64,000 nucleotides of DNA from Pipra filicauda. Taxonomy: Eukaryota > Chordata > Aves > Passeriformes > Pipridae. Under the pieces are notes generated by a model. The model worked only from the letters and a program-made list of their open reading frames with translations. It was not told where the DNA came from and searched no databases. Both the position numbers and the translations under genes were made by a program. The DNA lies in NCBI RefSeq assembly GCF_003945595.2, contig NW_024104615.1, positions 411,128-475,127 on the forward strand. The letters are read 5' to 3'. This document shows, piece by piece, positions 14,446-26,120 of the stretch; positions within the stretch are counted from its first letter, which is position 1; each line of letters begins with the position of its first letter.

Positions 14446-15345
14446 ATTTCATAGTGTCAGAGGATAATGCACGTTGGAAGGGATCTACAGAAGTTCTCTA
14501 GTCAAACATCGTGACCAAATAAGGGTCAGCTATGAGATCAGACCATGTTACTCAAGGGTTTATTCAGGCAGATGTTGTAAACCTTGAAGGAAGATTGCAC
14601 AGACTCTCTGGGCTCCTATCCCACCTTTTGGCTGTCTTCATGGGGAAAATGGCTTTTCTTACATCCAGTCTGAACTTCTCTTGTTTCAATTGATATCCAT
14701 TGTCTCCTGGCTTCCCACCACCCACTGCCATGAAGATCCTGGCTCCACCTCCTCAATCACTTCCTTGTGGATATGGAAGACTGCACTTAAGTTCCCTGAA
14801 GCCATCTCTTCTCCAGGTTGAACAAGGCCCTTTACTTCAGGTTCCACTCACAGGGCAGGTCCTCCAGCCTGACTGCTGTGCTGACATTTTGCTGAACTTG
14901 CTTGATTTTATCACTGTCTTTTGTTTTCTAACAAATGCTGGTAGAAGAAGATAAATGCTTTCTTCAGTCTACAAGCTGTGCTGCTGTTAATACAGCTCAG
15001 AATGCTTTCTCTGCTGTGCTAGGGCATACCACTGGCTCATGTTCAAATTTCTGACTGCCAGTAGATTCAGGTCCTTCTGCACAGAGCTCTTTACAGCCTG
15101 TCAGTCCCCAGCTTGTATCATTGCCAGTAGTACTGGCAATACACTTCCCAAGTGTAGGACTTTGCTCTTGTCCTTGTTGAGTTTCATAAAGTTCCTGTTG
15201 GTCCATCCCTCCCACCTGTCAGCATCAGCCCAACACTCAAGAGAATTGAACAGCCCCCTCGATCTGATGTGGTCTGCAAACTTGATAAGAGATGTAGTCT
15301 GTCCCCTCTACAACTCTAGAAATGTAATCTGAGGATGTGGCAGGA
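14446..15345 (-). mobile_element. Old, diverged CR1 LINE fragment, antisense
   Basis: The + strand starts with a degenerate CR1 3' end (catagtgtcagaggat, then gttggaagggatct). It shows CR1-antisense landmarks such as tcttctccaggttgaacaa near 14809 and gttggtccatccctcccacc near 15200, ending with the gatgtggtctgcaaacttga segment near 15265. At about 0.9 kb it is the longest CR1 copy here. Divergence and stops in all frames mean it is dead. An internal interruption near 14945-15000 may be a small insertion. Confidence 0.75.
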
Positions 15346-18300
15346 AATGAGTAGGGAAAGATACTGCTGGGAAAAGGTGAGAAGAAAAGCCATGGGACTG
15401 AAAGAAGATTTTAGACTTGGCTAATACCTAATTATCAAGTTTGTGATTACTAAGGGCTAAATGTACAAGGGGACAGTAGGATGATGCAGCTGTTTTTTCT
15501 GGGGATTGATATATTTTTCTATGTTTTTCTGCAGATTTATAGCATTGTAAGTAGGAAGAGTTCTGCACCAAGAACTGCTTTGTCTCAAGAAATCAGTAAA
15601 ATCTCTTGAGAAAAAACTGTGCTCATTGTTCTTGTGGAAAAAAGCAAGACTGCATTTTCTGATCACTTCGGTTATTTCAATATAGTAAACACTTTCAATA
15701 TTGTATACACTTCAGCTTTGTCATGTACCCTCAGAAGCTCTGACTAGAGGCCATTTGTCAATGATTTTTGTCAATACTCTGGTCTATGTACCATTTTCTT
15801 CTCATTAATCATCAGCTTTACCTCTCCCAAGTATGTCAGGAAGATGATGCAGAGGATTTGGGTAGCTGAAATTCGTATTTGCAGAGAACTGTCTCCCTAA
15901 TGCTTTAATTTCAGAACTACTGTAGCAATATAATTAAAAATCAATGGCTGGCAACAGAATAAGTTTCACAAAATGTACATAACCAATATTTCAGTCATGA
16001 AATATTTCTTATGAAGCCTCAATTCATCGTGGTTTGCAATGAGAGGAAACATCTTTTATTTTTGCAATCCATATAGCTGGAAAAAATGAGACATTTTCAG
16101 ACAATATAAGCCTTTCTCTTTGTCTGAAATCAAGTTGGCAGAAAACCTCTGTTATCACCTGATGGAGAAATTCGTGGAGTGCATTTCATTCATATCTTTG
16201 ACTGCTGATACTCAGACCTCAGGTCTTCTCAGTCTCTGTATGAAGTTAATACTCTGCAATACTGTTGCTTAGAAATAATTGAAGCTTACCATGATGTTCT
16301 TAAATCACTCCTCTCTTAATCTTTCTCTCTCCTATAAAGACAATATCATCACTTATATTTGAAGACCAGGAATCTACATCAGAAAACCACATTATCATTC
16401 AGAACCAGCACTATTCACCCAAGCAGAATGGCTGGATAGTTTGACTAGCTGTGTCTGCCAGACCCTTATCCTGATATCCTTGGTTTCTCTGAACTTTTTG
16501 CCCACTATTAGCTGTTGACTAACCCTGTGCTAGTTTCAGCAGACATAATGATGCTGTTTCTTTTCAGTCTTGGTGTTTCCTCCTTCCGTGGGTTAAACAG
16601 GGCTAACACTCTCCATCTCAGATGTCTTAGCTGCAGAGAGGGAGGGACGAGTTAGAGATACAAGTTCATGACCTGGAAACATGTCTTTACCTTGTGTTAG
16701 ACAATGGCCCTGCTGAAAATCTTTCTTCACTGCTCTGCAGCTCTCACACAACAATCTTCATGACCCTAATGTAGGGTATGGCCCCTAAATGACAATTATT
16801 ATAAATCCTGTGATAAACTCTGTGTTTCCCACCAACTCTCTGTTTCCCCGCTTATTTTGTAGTGCCTTTACTGAATATATTTCTAAGGATCCTGAGTGCA
16901 CCCTCCCTCCCAACCAGGGATCTGGCAATGGGGCTCAGGGCCAAGGTAGTCAGTGCAGGCACTTCCTGAAAGACAGTGCCACAGAGAGGACCTGACAAGC
17001 CATCCCAGGGCTGTGTCTGACCCAGAGCTCCTCACCAGGACTGATCCCACATCCAGTGGCTGACAGACCAGCACAGCCTTGGCCCATCCCCACAGACAGT
17101 GCCCAGTGCGTGAGGCTGAGGCTGCCTCGGTGCCCATCAGCTGCCCTGCTCCCTGTCCTGCCACATCCTCAACCCCTGTGGAGAGACCCCAGCACCCCAG
17201 CCCCAGGAAGCCACCTGTCCTTGTGGAGCAGGGACAATACCCACTCAAATACAGCTTATCTGTATTATCTATATATTTATATCCAGTCAAATAGAGCTGA
17301 TGATCTATACTGCAGGTATGGTTTTACTTGGAATCCACAATCCATCTGATTGAATGATTGAGTCCTGTTCTTCTGCAATCAAGTCTTTGGATACAAATTT
17401 CACATTTATTGGAAGTTTCAGATTGAATGCAAGCATATGTACACTCAGCCAATGCAAATACCATGAATGGCAGTAAAATGTATTTACTGCCATCTCTTCA
17501 TCTTAATTCTCCATGACCACGTACAAGTGCAAAGTCAACTGCTGCTCATGCCACATGCTGCTGTAAATCCAACACTGCTGGTGATCTCAGTCCCACCACA
17601 CTGCTCTGCTTTGCTGTTAGCAAATACTGCTTTACAGTTCTCTTTCTAGCTGCTGCTTTCACAAAACTAAGTTCAATCCCAGGGATGGATGCACTCTGTG
17701 CAAGTTAGTAACATGAGGAGCCCTTAAAAATAAAGACTCTAAAAATTGAACTATAGAACTGTTAAATATTACTGTGAGGTTTGCTTATTTGGTAGATCTT
17801 ACCTTAGTGCCTGAATTTCACTGTCCATACAGTGCTACAACCTCTCTCACGTTTGGCCCTCACGTAAGTAAATGCAGTTCCTTGGTGAGCTCCACAGGAA
17901 CCGGCATCTTGGAAAGAAAAAGATGCAACAGTATTGCACTGCAGCTCTTGTCCCTGCGTTGAAATTAGGCCCTGACATGCAAATGCAGCATCTCAGCTCT
18001 TCCCCTGTAAAATGACCAATATAGCTGACACATGCCCCATCACGTGTTTGCATCCCTGAGCTCTCCGTTACATATCACCTTCTGTATCCTGAGCCACACT
18101 AACATAATTTAACACATTGGGTCTCCAGGAAAATAAGAACTGGTTTATGGGACTGCTTAAAGAAATGTTATAAATGGGCTTTTCTTGCAGCACACCAGCT
18201 GTGTGACTCATGCCTTCCCCAAACCCCTCCTCCTCTAGGAGGTACTCCTCCTCTGAGTTTATCATAAATGGCTGTGTATAGGAGAAAATTATGCTGTTTG

Positions 18301-18604
18301 CAAAAAAACAAAAACATCCTTTCCCACAACAAGCTGTAGAAAAGCAAACAGTGGGTATATAAAAGGTTAACTATTTTAAAGCACTTCAAAATATGACAAA
18401 AAATGTCTCCCCTTCAGACGAATCTAGGAACCATAGCCAGATGCATGATAGAAGAACTCTTCATAATACAAATACTTCCAAGACCCTTTAGTGTCTTTCT
18501 TCTCATGCTACCTTCTGCTACAAACTTTTTCTTGCCATTTATCTGCATTTGCATTAGTCATGTAAGGAAATTAAGTCATATGACATCTTTAGTCCCTTGA
18601 AAGT

Positions 18605-18640
18605 AGTCTCATCTATGAAAAGCAGTCTCATCTATGAAAA
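18605..18640. repeat. 17-bp tandem duplication (19-bp period)
   Basis: The unit agtctcatctatgaaaa occurs at 18605-18621 and again at 18624-18640, separated by 2 bp. It sits immediately upstream of the hairpin at 18659. Confidence 0.9.
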
Positions 18641-18658
18641 TGTATTTTCGTAATTTGC

Positions 18659-18685
18659 AAAGATGGTAAGATGCTTACCATCTTT
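18659..18685. repeat. Perfect 12-bp hairpin, 3-nt loop
   Basis: The arm aaagatggtaag at 18659-18670 and its exact complement at 18674-18685 are separated by atg. It is a near-palindrome that could extrude as a cruciform; no function is recognised. Confidence 0.9.
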
Positions 18686-19452
18686 CTGAGAACAATGCAG
18701 TTCAGTGGCTCTTCAGTGGCTGCTATTAGGCATCTGCTGTACAAATGCCACAATCACTTGCATAAAAACAATCAGTCCAGTCAGCTAGAGTTCATATGTC
18801 CTTCGGATAAAGTCTCTGATGAATAGACCCTCTTCTCTTTCATTTCCAATCTATTATTAATAACATTCTCTGTGATCATCCAGGCACAAAGAATTAAGAC
18901 AATAACTTTCTAAGTGAATAACAGAGCTTTAGCTTGCCCAGTAGAATAACAGTCATTAAGTTTCTGCCAAAAGACCACTGCTTCAGACATAATGATGAGC
19001 AATTACCATACAGGCTTGGAAGGTGTTTATACATAGTATATTAAGCTTCCCTTTTCTTGGAAGTTGCCTTGTGGTAACACAAAATGCATCAATTAAATTA
19101 CCTAATGAAAGGTATTTCAATATAAAACAATCTTCATTCCCAGTGTAACCATCTCTTTTGTAATAATATAACAAGAATATAAATTACGGCTTTTGTGTAT
19201 GACAATCTTTCTGTAGACAACTCAATGGAAAAAAAAAGGGTCAAGGTAGATAATATTTTTGTGTTGTGAAATAATGAAAAACTTTAGAAACTAAATTCTT
19301 GGGACAAGGAGGGAGATATGAAAACAAGCAGCAATAACAGTTTCCTTGTCAAACAAGCTCGTCTTTATCCCTTCTGACTTCAGACACTGCAGGCAGCCCA
19401 AAATAACACCCTGCTAGCCTCACACTGAAATGTTGCCTCTATCTCTCTCCTG

Positions 19453-20043
19453 TGTTGTGGTTTAACCACAGCCAGCAACTAAGCACCATGCAGCTGTTCA
19501 TTCAATCCCTCACAGTGGGATGGGGGACAGAATTGGAAGAGTAAAAGTGAGAAAACTCATGGGTTGAGATAAAAACAATTTAATAGGTAGAGCAAAAGCC
19601 ACACACAAAAGCAAAGCAAAACAAGGAATTCATTCACTGCTTTCCATGGGCAGGCAGATATTCAGCCCTCTCCAGGAGAGCAGGGCTTCATTACGCACAA
19701 GGATTACTTGGGAAGACAAACACCATTATTTCAAACATCCCCCACTTCCTTATTCTTTACCCAGCTTTATATGTAAGCATGGCAGCATATGGTATGGAAT
19801 ATCCCCTCAGTCAGTGGGGTCAGCTGTACCAGCTGTCCCCTCCCAGCTCCTTGTGCATCCCCAGCCTCCTTGCTGGTGGGGCAGCATAAGAAGCAGAAAA
19901 GGCTTTGAAGCTGCACAAGCACTGCTCAGCAGTAACAAAAACATCCCCACATGTTCAACACTGTTTTTAGCACAAATCCAAAACACTGACCCATACCAGC
20001 TGCTATGAAGAATATTAACTCTACCCCATGCAAAACCAGTACA
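19453..20043 (-). mobile_element. Solo LTR of an avian endogenous retrovirus
   Basis: Read on the minus strand the element starts tgtactggtttt and ends gttaaaccacaaca, giving the TG...CA ends of a retroviral LTR. It matches the general pattern of an LTR family very common in bird genomes: a start related to tggttt..., an internal segment with catgagttttctcac, and a final gctggctgtggttaaaccac. No internal retroviral sequence or second LTR lies nearby, so it is a solo LTR left by recombination. I see no clean target-site duplication, which fits an old insertion. The short open frame 19646-20008 lies within the LTR and is not a gene. Confidence 0.8.
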
Positions 20044-21136
20044 ACTTACTATATAAGGTGGAAGTGTTCACAGCGTTCTCATTAAGTATTGCAGCTGTGA
20101 GCTAGGAGATAAGCAATCACAATTTTGGCATCAACATTACGTGTATGCACAGAGAAGATGAATGTAGGCACAAGCACTTGCTGAGATCTCTGACCTTTCA
20201 ACAGCGTGCATGTTACACCTCCTGTTGTTGGACTGCCCTGATACCATCACACACCCTCATCCTTTCTTTGTACCGTACCCAGCCACTCAGGACTAGCCAT
20301 GAAACTGTCATTCTTCATGCATAACTTCATGCTGTCTTCCCTTTCAGAAAGCAACCTGGCAAAGGGAGAGAGCACACTGCACAACAACTGTTTCTTGGCT
20401 GTATCATTTGAACACAAGAAGGAAATATGGTTTATGGGCTGCAGAAACTGTAGTTGCAACCTTCCAAATTTCATATCCTCTTTCCATGAGTTTTGTGTGT
20501 ATTTTCCTCTCTACAGTTTTCATTACTTTGTCTTTTCAACAGCCATGAATTCTTTTTATTTCACTCAACAAAATCTCAAATGAAATAATTGTTTTACCAC
20601 GGAGGAAGTTTAAATATGGAACTAGCACAAGGCAACACCCAAATTCTGAATGCATCCTGAAACACAAAGGTATTAGAATCTGAGATACGTATCTATCCAC
20701 AACATCCTTCTCCCAAATATCTCAGCTGAAGTTCTGCATCCGGTTTGCAGAACTGCAGTGCTCTTCTGTTCCTCCCTAAATTGTGGCAAACTCAGATCTA
20801 GGTCTAAACTTTACACACAAGCATGTCTCTTGTTAAGGGAACAGGAATACTGTGGGCCCTGTAGTGCCCATTTTTGAAAGTACAGTTGTTCTTTCACTTC
20901 CAAATACAGGGAAAACAGATTGCTACACTGCAGTTACAGAAGGTGATATATGATAAGAATGAATGTTGTAATAGAGTGTCCACAATTCATTTACCTAAAA
21001 GAACCACAAAAACCCCCTGCAGCATTCTGTATTTTAACCTTTCATCAAATGCAAACATAAGGCTACTCAATAAGACAGTCAAACTTTAGGAACTCTCTCC
21101 TATGCATAAGAAGGACTTTTTTCTGAGTAAGAGTGA

Positions 21137-21214
21137 TGACCAGAAGATTGATTGATTAATCCATTGATCTATCTTCTGATACAACTTCTGCTACAAATAT
21201 ACATCTTCTGGTCA
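21137..21214. repeat. 12-bp inverted repeat, 54-nt spacer
   Basis: The arm tgaccagaagat at 21137-21148 is exactly complementary to atcttctggtca at 21203-21214. Shorter copies of cttctg lie in the loop. Function unknown; it may be chance. Confidence 0.75.
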
Positions 21215-22433
21215 GATTCCTAGACTGATCTAAATAGTCTCACAAAGTTGCATCCCTTAAATTTTGAAATGTTCTAGGGAGTTGTACCAGATGATGGACA
21301 CTAACAGTGATGCTGGGTTTACAGATTGACACACCCCTAAGAGTTAAATACCTTTGTGCTTGCCTTCATGCTTGCCAATTATCCTAAAATTATCCTTAAT
21401 ATAACCCAGACTAATACAGAACAAAATTTAAAAAGCTTGGATTCAGCATGGTATTGGAATTGAGCCCCTATACAAAATGTTTGCTTTCTCTCCTTTATTT
21501 TAAAAAAATGCCTTCAGGAAAACATAAATTCTAAATGAATTGATCCTTATTTATTTAATGGAGAGGGGGGTGTATTTATTAGTAGTAATTAACTACTATT
21601 AAAAATACTAATGTAATTATTTGTTAGAAGTAAATTTTAAAGCATTAGGAGTTTACATTTTAAGTCTTTATAGGAAGTAGAGTTGCTTTACAAACAGTGG
21701 CTGAAAATTTGACCTATTTTAGCTCTTTTTGCCTCCAATTTCATAATTTTGTATATCTAAGCAATTTAAACACGCTTTCTGGCTTCTAAATATTATCTGC
21801 ATTCTTTATCCCTTTTCTTGCACTGTACAGGTCTCCTTAACATGCACCTAACCTAGGAATGTAGTAACAGTCAGGTTCTCTCATCAGCACATATTGCTCT
21901 TGACAGTGCTTAGCTGTAAAAAATCAAGTTAGCTTTTAATCATATGTTATAAATGACTTTCCATTCTTAATGCACAGTTGCAATCATTTTTGCCCTTTAA
22001 ACATGGTTGAAATTTCTAATATACTTTCTTGGCTCAGAAGCTAGCTTTATTTAAAAATTGGTAACTTGTTACTTGTTCGATTGATTTTAAAAGTGAAAAG
22101 GCATTATCCAAAACTAGTGGGGTTTGTAGATGTAAAGCAAATACACATTGTGGAAATTTCAGGTAAAGAACTTGCTGAATAATACAGGACTTCCACATAC
22201 GAAGAAACCAGATTTAACAATACTAAAGTTCAAATTTAATGTTTTAGAGTAACATGCTGGCACTTACAATATATTGCTCATCTGGTGGTGTGTGTCTTAC
22301 AGGTTAAAGAGATGTTCCAAGAACTTTCAGGTATGCAGAATTGTGCAAATAGGCCTGATGAATGCCAAGTTATTATGTTTAAATATAACCGTAAATGAAT
22401 CATAGAATCATTCTGTGGTAGACAAATTATGAG

Positions 22434-22463
22434 TATATATATATGTGTATATATATATATATA
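22434..22463. repeat. (TA)n microsatellite
   Basis: This is a run of alternating TA interrupted by a single tgtgta. Confidence 0.9.
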
Positions 22464-23903
22464 AAAACATTAGTCAGATGTACAGCTCTTATTCATAGTA
22501 CTGTTGGTCGTGAAGTTTTTGTGAAACCCTGAAATAACCATCTGAAATAATTTTGAAAAGCTGAAATTTCAGAGTCATTAGACCAATAAGTTCATGAAAA
22601 AATGTTATCTAATGAGTTTGTTTAAATTCTTCTCTTTAAACAGAAGAGTAGGTAGGATGCGGATTTTGCCAATGTCGGACTGAGCAAAAAATCTGATATC
22701 TTCAGATGAATTTTGTCAAAAGAGCAAAATATTATTGGTATATAGCACTGAAGTCCTTTCAAATAGCTTAGTCTTCATGCCCCTTAGAGAACAATGGTTC
22801 TAAAAATATCTTCAGTATTTCCCTTTTTACTTTACTTAAACTATGTCAAAAAAGACTGTGGCCTCGTCATTCATGTAAACGAAGAGCCTACACAATTTCT
22901 TCCAATATGAGCAGGTTAATCTACAGAAAAACTTGACTTCCCTGTCTTCTTTTTTTCAAAGCTTCTAAAGAGCTATAATTAAAAGTATGTCAATGTGTCA
23001 ACCTAAGAATGTTTATACAGCAGAGTCAAACTGAAAAAAAAGTACTCCCCTTCTCGTGCTCCAGGCAATATTTCTTGACCTCTCAGTTGCTCTTAAGGAA
23101 AAGAAGGGGCAGGAACATACATTCAATTGGGAAACTTACCATGTTCAGTAATAAGGACTTACACTGCAGAGACAGGGGACTGGGACAGAGTGATAATGCA
23201 ATCTTAATAATTTTTTTCCTCTCAGTCAGTCTTGCTACACTGAGGAAGGGCAGCTGCACAGTTACCCAACTCTAGGTGAAAGGCTTAGTTTCATTTTTTG
23301 CAAAATCCCCAAAAATGTGAGTCCTTCCCACATGCATAAACGGGGGAAATAGTCTAACTATTTCCGCATTTCCTGTTCCTCTTTATCTTTTCTTTACTCT
23401 TTTCTATATTCATTATTAACAAATGGACAAATAGACTGTACATCTGGTTCAGCTCTGGCAAGAACTCTCAGGATGCAAGTAGCAACAGCTGCCAAGTGTC
23501 TTAATTTCAAAACGGAAATACTCCTAGGAACACTTTCTGTAAGAGACTGATTGATATTTGCTGCCAAGTGAAACAGGCCAGTCCCACAGTTAGGACATTT
23601 TTGTAACTCCTTTCCTTTCCAAACTCATACTAGCAAAATGCTGTCCACGAATTCAGTTAAGAGATTGTGAGGGAGGGGAAATGAAAGATGTTTTGTCCAG
23701 ACATTTTGACCCAGATTGCTAGGATTTCATTTTATGAGCTCGTTTTGTGTAAGCTGAATTGGAGTTATGATATATTATTCTTTGTTTCTTTGTTTCTCCT
23801 ATTTTAATATAACAATTCTATAAAATAGTAACTTCACGTTTCCTCTACCAAAGCAAATGCAAATCTAATTTTACTGAACTGTAAAGTAGAGCACTTCAGA
23901 ATG

Positions 23904-23917
23904 CCACCAGAGGGTGC
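23904..23917 (+). promoter_or_regulatory. CTCF-like motif (one mismatch)
   Basis: The sequence ccaccagagggtgc matches the CTCF core CCASYAGRKGGCRS at 13 of 14 positions. It lies about 110 bp from the inverted repeat at 24028. Occupancy is inferred only. Confidence 0.4.
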
Positions 23918-24027
23918 CAGTGCAATTGCAAACTTGAAATTCTGAGTTAAAAAAAAAAACAACAAAACCAAACACGTAGGGAAAGATCATCATCCTGCAA
24001 AATGGCAAACGGCAAAGAAATAAAGAC

Positions 24028-24105
24028 TATTGTTCCGAAGCATGGCATTTGTGCGTCCTGAGACAAAAATCCTCACATTCCAAATTACTCATATTCGGAA
24101 CAATA
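24028..24105. repeat. 12-bp inverted repeat, 54-nt spacer
   Basis: The arm tattgttccgaa at 24028-24039 is exactly complementary to ttcggaacaata at 24094-24105. The CpG inside each arm and the lower AT content set it apart from its surroundings, as in a conserved non-coding element. No RNA family is recognised. Confidence 0.7.
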
Positions 24106-25613
24106 ATGTAAATGAAAAACAACCTTGCTTATATTTTTTCCCTAGGAATAGATGCATCATTCTGCATGGCATTGCACTAAATTAATTATTGTTTTATTAT
24201 TATTTTTATTGTTTATTTTCACTTTGACAATGTCTTCCTTCATATTTTGCCCCACAAGAATTCCTCAGCCTTTTTCTCATCTCTTAAAACTGACATCTCC
24301 AAACCAGGGGAGCTGGTTGTAGATCACCATCTCCCATCCCTATTAGCTGTGAGAAAGCTGTAAAATGTCTTGTGACTCCACCTAGCAATGCATCTGATAC
24401 CTTTCCTCTTAATGCTATTTCTTTGATTTTGCTAGAACTAAGAGTAATTTGGTGATTGTTGAGCAATATATTCCAGATACATCATAGTGTTAAGCTCTTA
24501 CTTCAATTAGCTGTGCTCTAAGCACATAATTCCCAACAGTTCCTCATTTGTTGTTTTGGCTATTCAACTGACTTTAAATATTCATCTCTTGTTTCAGATT
24601 TAAAGTGCAATTTGATTAATTTCTGCATCTTTAAGTGTCAGAGTTTCACAACTGAGCAAGATGGTTAACCATCCATCACATCCTGAGCAATCTCTGGTGA
24701 ATGTACACATTTGCTTTTCTCTATCATGAATAACATTGGAAATGGCAATTAATTTCTGTAAGGGCTTTTTAATGTTTTATTTTATTTTTATTGAAAAATC
24801 TATCCACTTCCCTTCTACTACTTGTTCACCCATCAAAAATTGCATCAGTAGCCAAAGAAGCCAGTTCCAGGACTGGCATGACTTAACAGGACTAGCAGTT
24901 TCTTCCAGCCTTCAGATCGCTCTTTTGCACTCCCATGACTTCCAAGTCATGGGGCATCCTATTTTTTCTAAAGGAAATAGTGAAACAAAAAAAAAAAGTG
25001 GGGTGAGGGGAGGAAGAATAGTGAAAAGGAAGACAAAAAAACTGCCAAGTGGAGAAGTTAGAAATGGAAGTAATAGTACAACACATGGCAAGGATAAAAA
25101 TCAACTATTGAAATGAGATTTAAGCCTTATGGGTTTTTGCTAGTTATGAGGACCACTTCAGGTTTCTCCAGGTTTCCCTATGCACATGGATTACTGCAAT
25201 CATTGGAATATACCCCTAAGTAAGGAAAATAATGTGGTTTCCATGCCATATGGTCCTTGCATCATAAGAAAAGGAGAAGGGAGGAAACTATTACCCCACG
25301 AAGCCATAGTTTTGCCTAGAAAGGGAGCTATTCTTCTGTTCCACATCCACAACACAATGAAGTAGCAAATGGTGACAATTGGAGAACCAGAAATGCACAG
25401 TGAAGCCAGCACTACAACAAATTATAGAGTGCTGGTAGCTTTGATCCAGTGTTTGGTAGTTAAAATAAATGAGTTGTCAACTTTGTCTTTTGCTGAGACT
25501 ATTCTTAGCACTTCTGGGTTTTTAAATATTCATCTCTTCGTTTATTTTCAAAACATTCTTCAAGCTCTGAAGGTCTTCTCTAATTGAACTCTTAAAGCAA
25601 GATTTCTAGCAGA

Positions 25614-25681
25614 CATATATATTCTTCATATATATATATATTCTTCATATAAATAGACATATACATATATTCTTCATATAA
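25614..25681. repeat. Tandem repeat around TATATATTCTTCATA
   Basis: Three imperfect copies of a unit combining a TA run with attcttcat are arranged head to tail. Confidence 0.85.
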
Positions 25682-26058
25682 GCTCCGTTAACTCATACGT
25701 CATTTAAAAGATTCCAAACATTCATTTGGTTTGCTTTCTACTTAATGTTAAATGCTTTTACAGGCAAAATGTACCTTGATGATGCACTAGAATGTTTCAG
25801 TATCTGCTCACAATGCTGCTTTGTCTCTCAGCTACAGTGTTTTCTAAACTGAGTTTTTTGAGTCATTAATACATTTTTCAGTGATGCATATCTTTCTATC
25901 ATACTAAAACTTCTCAAAACCTTCACAAAAGCAGCAAAACATGTAAATATCCTTCTTCACTTCTACTACACATTCCCACCGTGTTTTCAAGGTGAGGTTA
26001 GTTTCCCTTGTCAGGGAGGTCAGATAAAACCCAAACTGATTTCTATTCATTCTTTGCT

Positions 26059-26120
26059 CAGCATACTGACTCTTTTTTTACTGACTGATTTTTCACTACT
26101 GCAGCATACTGACTCTTTTT
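26059..26120. repeat. 19-bp direct repeat pair
   Basis: The unit cagcatactgactcttttt occurs at 26059-26077 and again at 26102-26120. It is probably a local duplication. Confidence 0.85.

Larger units (their letters stand above)
15346..19452. other. Intergenic; GC-rich block at 16880-17240
   Basis: No gene is recognised. Bases 16880-17240 are distinctly C- and G-rich with few CpGs; they give a 135-codon minus-strand open frame (16883-17290) of low-complexity character that matches nothing I know. A 17-bp tandem duplication and a perfect 12-bp hairpin lie at 18605-18685. Confidence 0.5.

Noticed and set aside
16883..17290. 135-codon minus-strand open frame in a GC-rich block
   Set aside because: Low-complexity Gly/Ser/Leu content tracking local GC richness; no homologue recognised.
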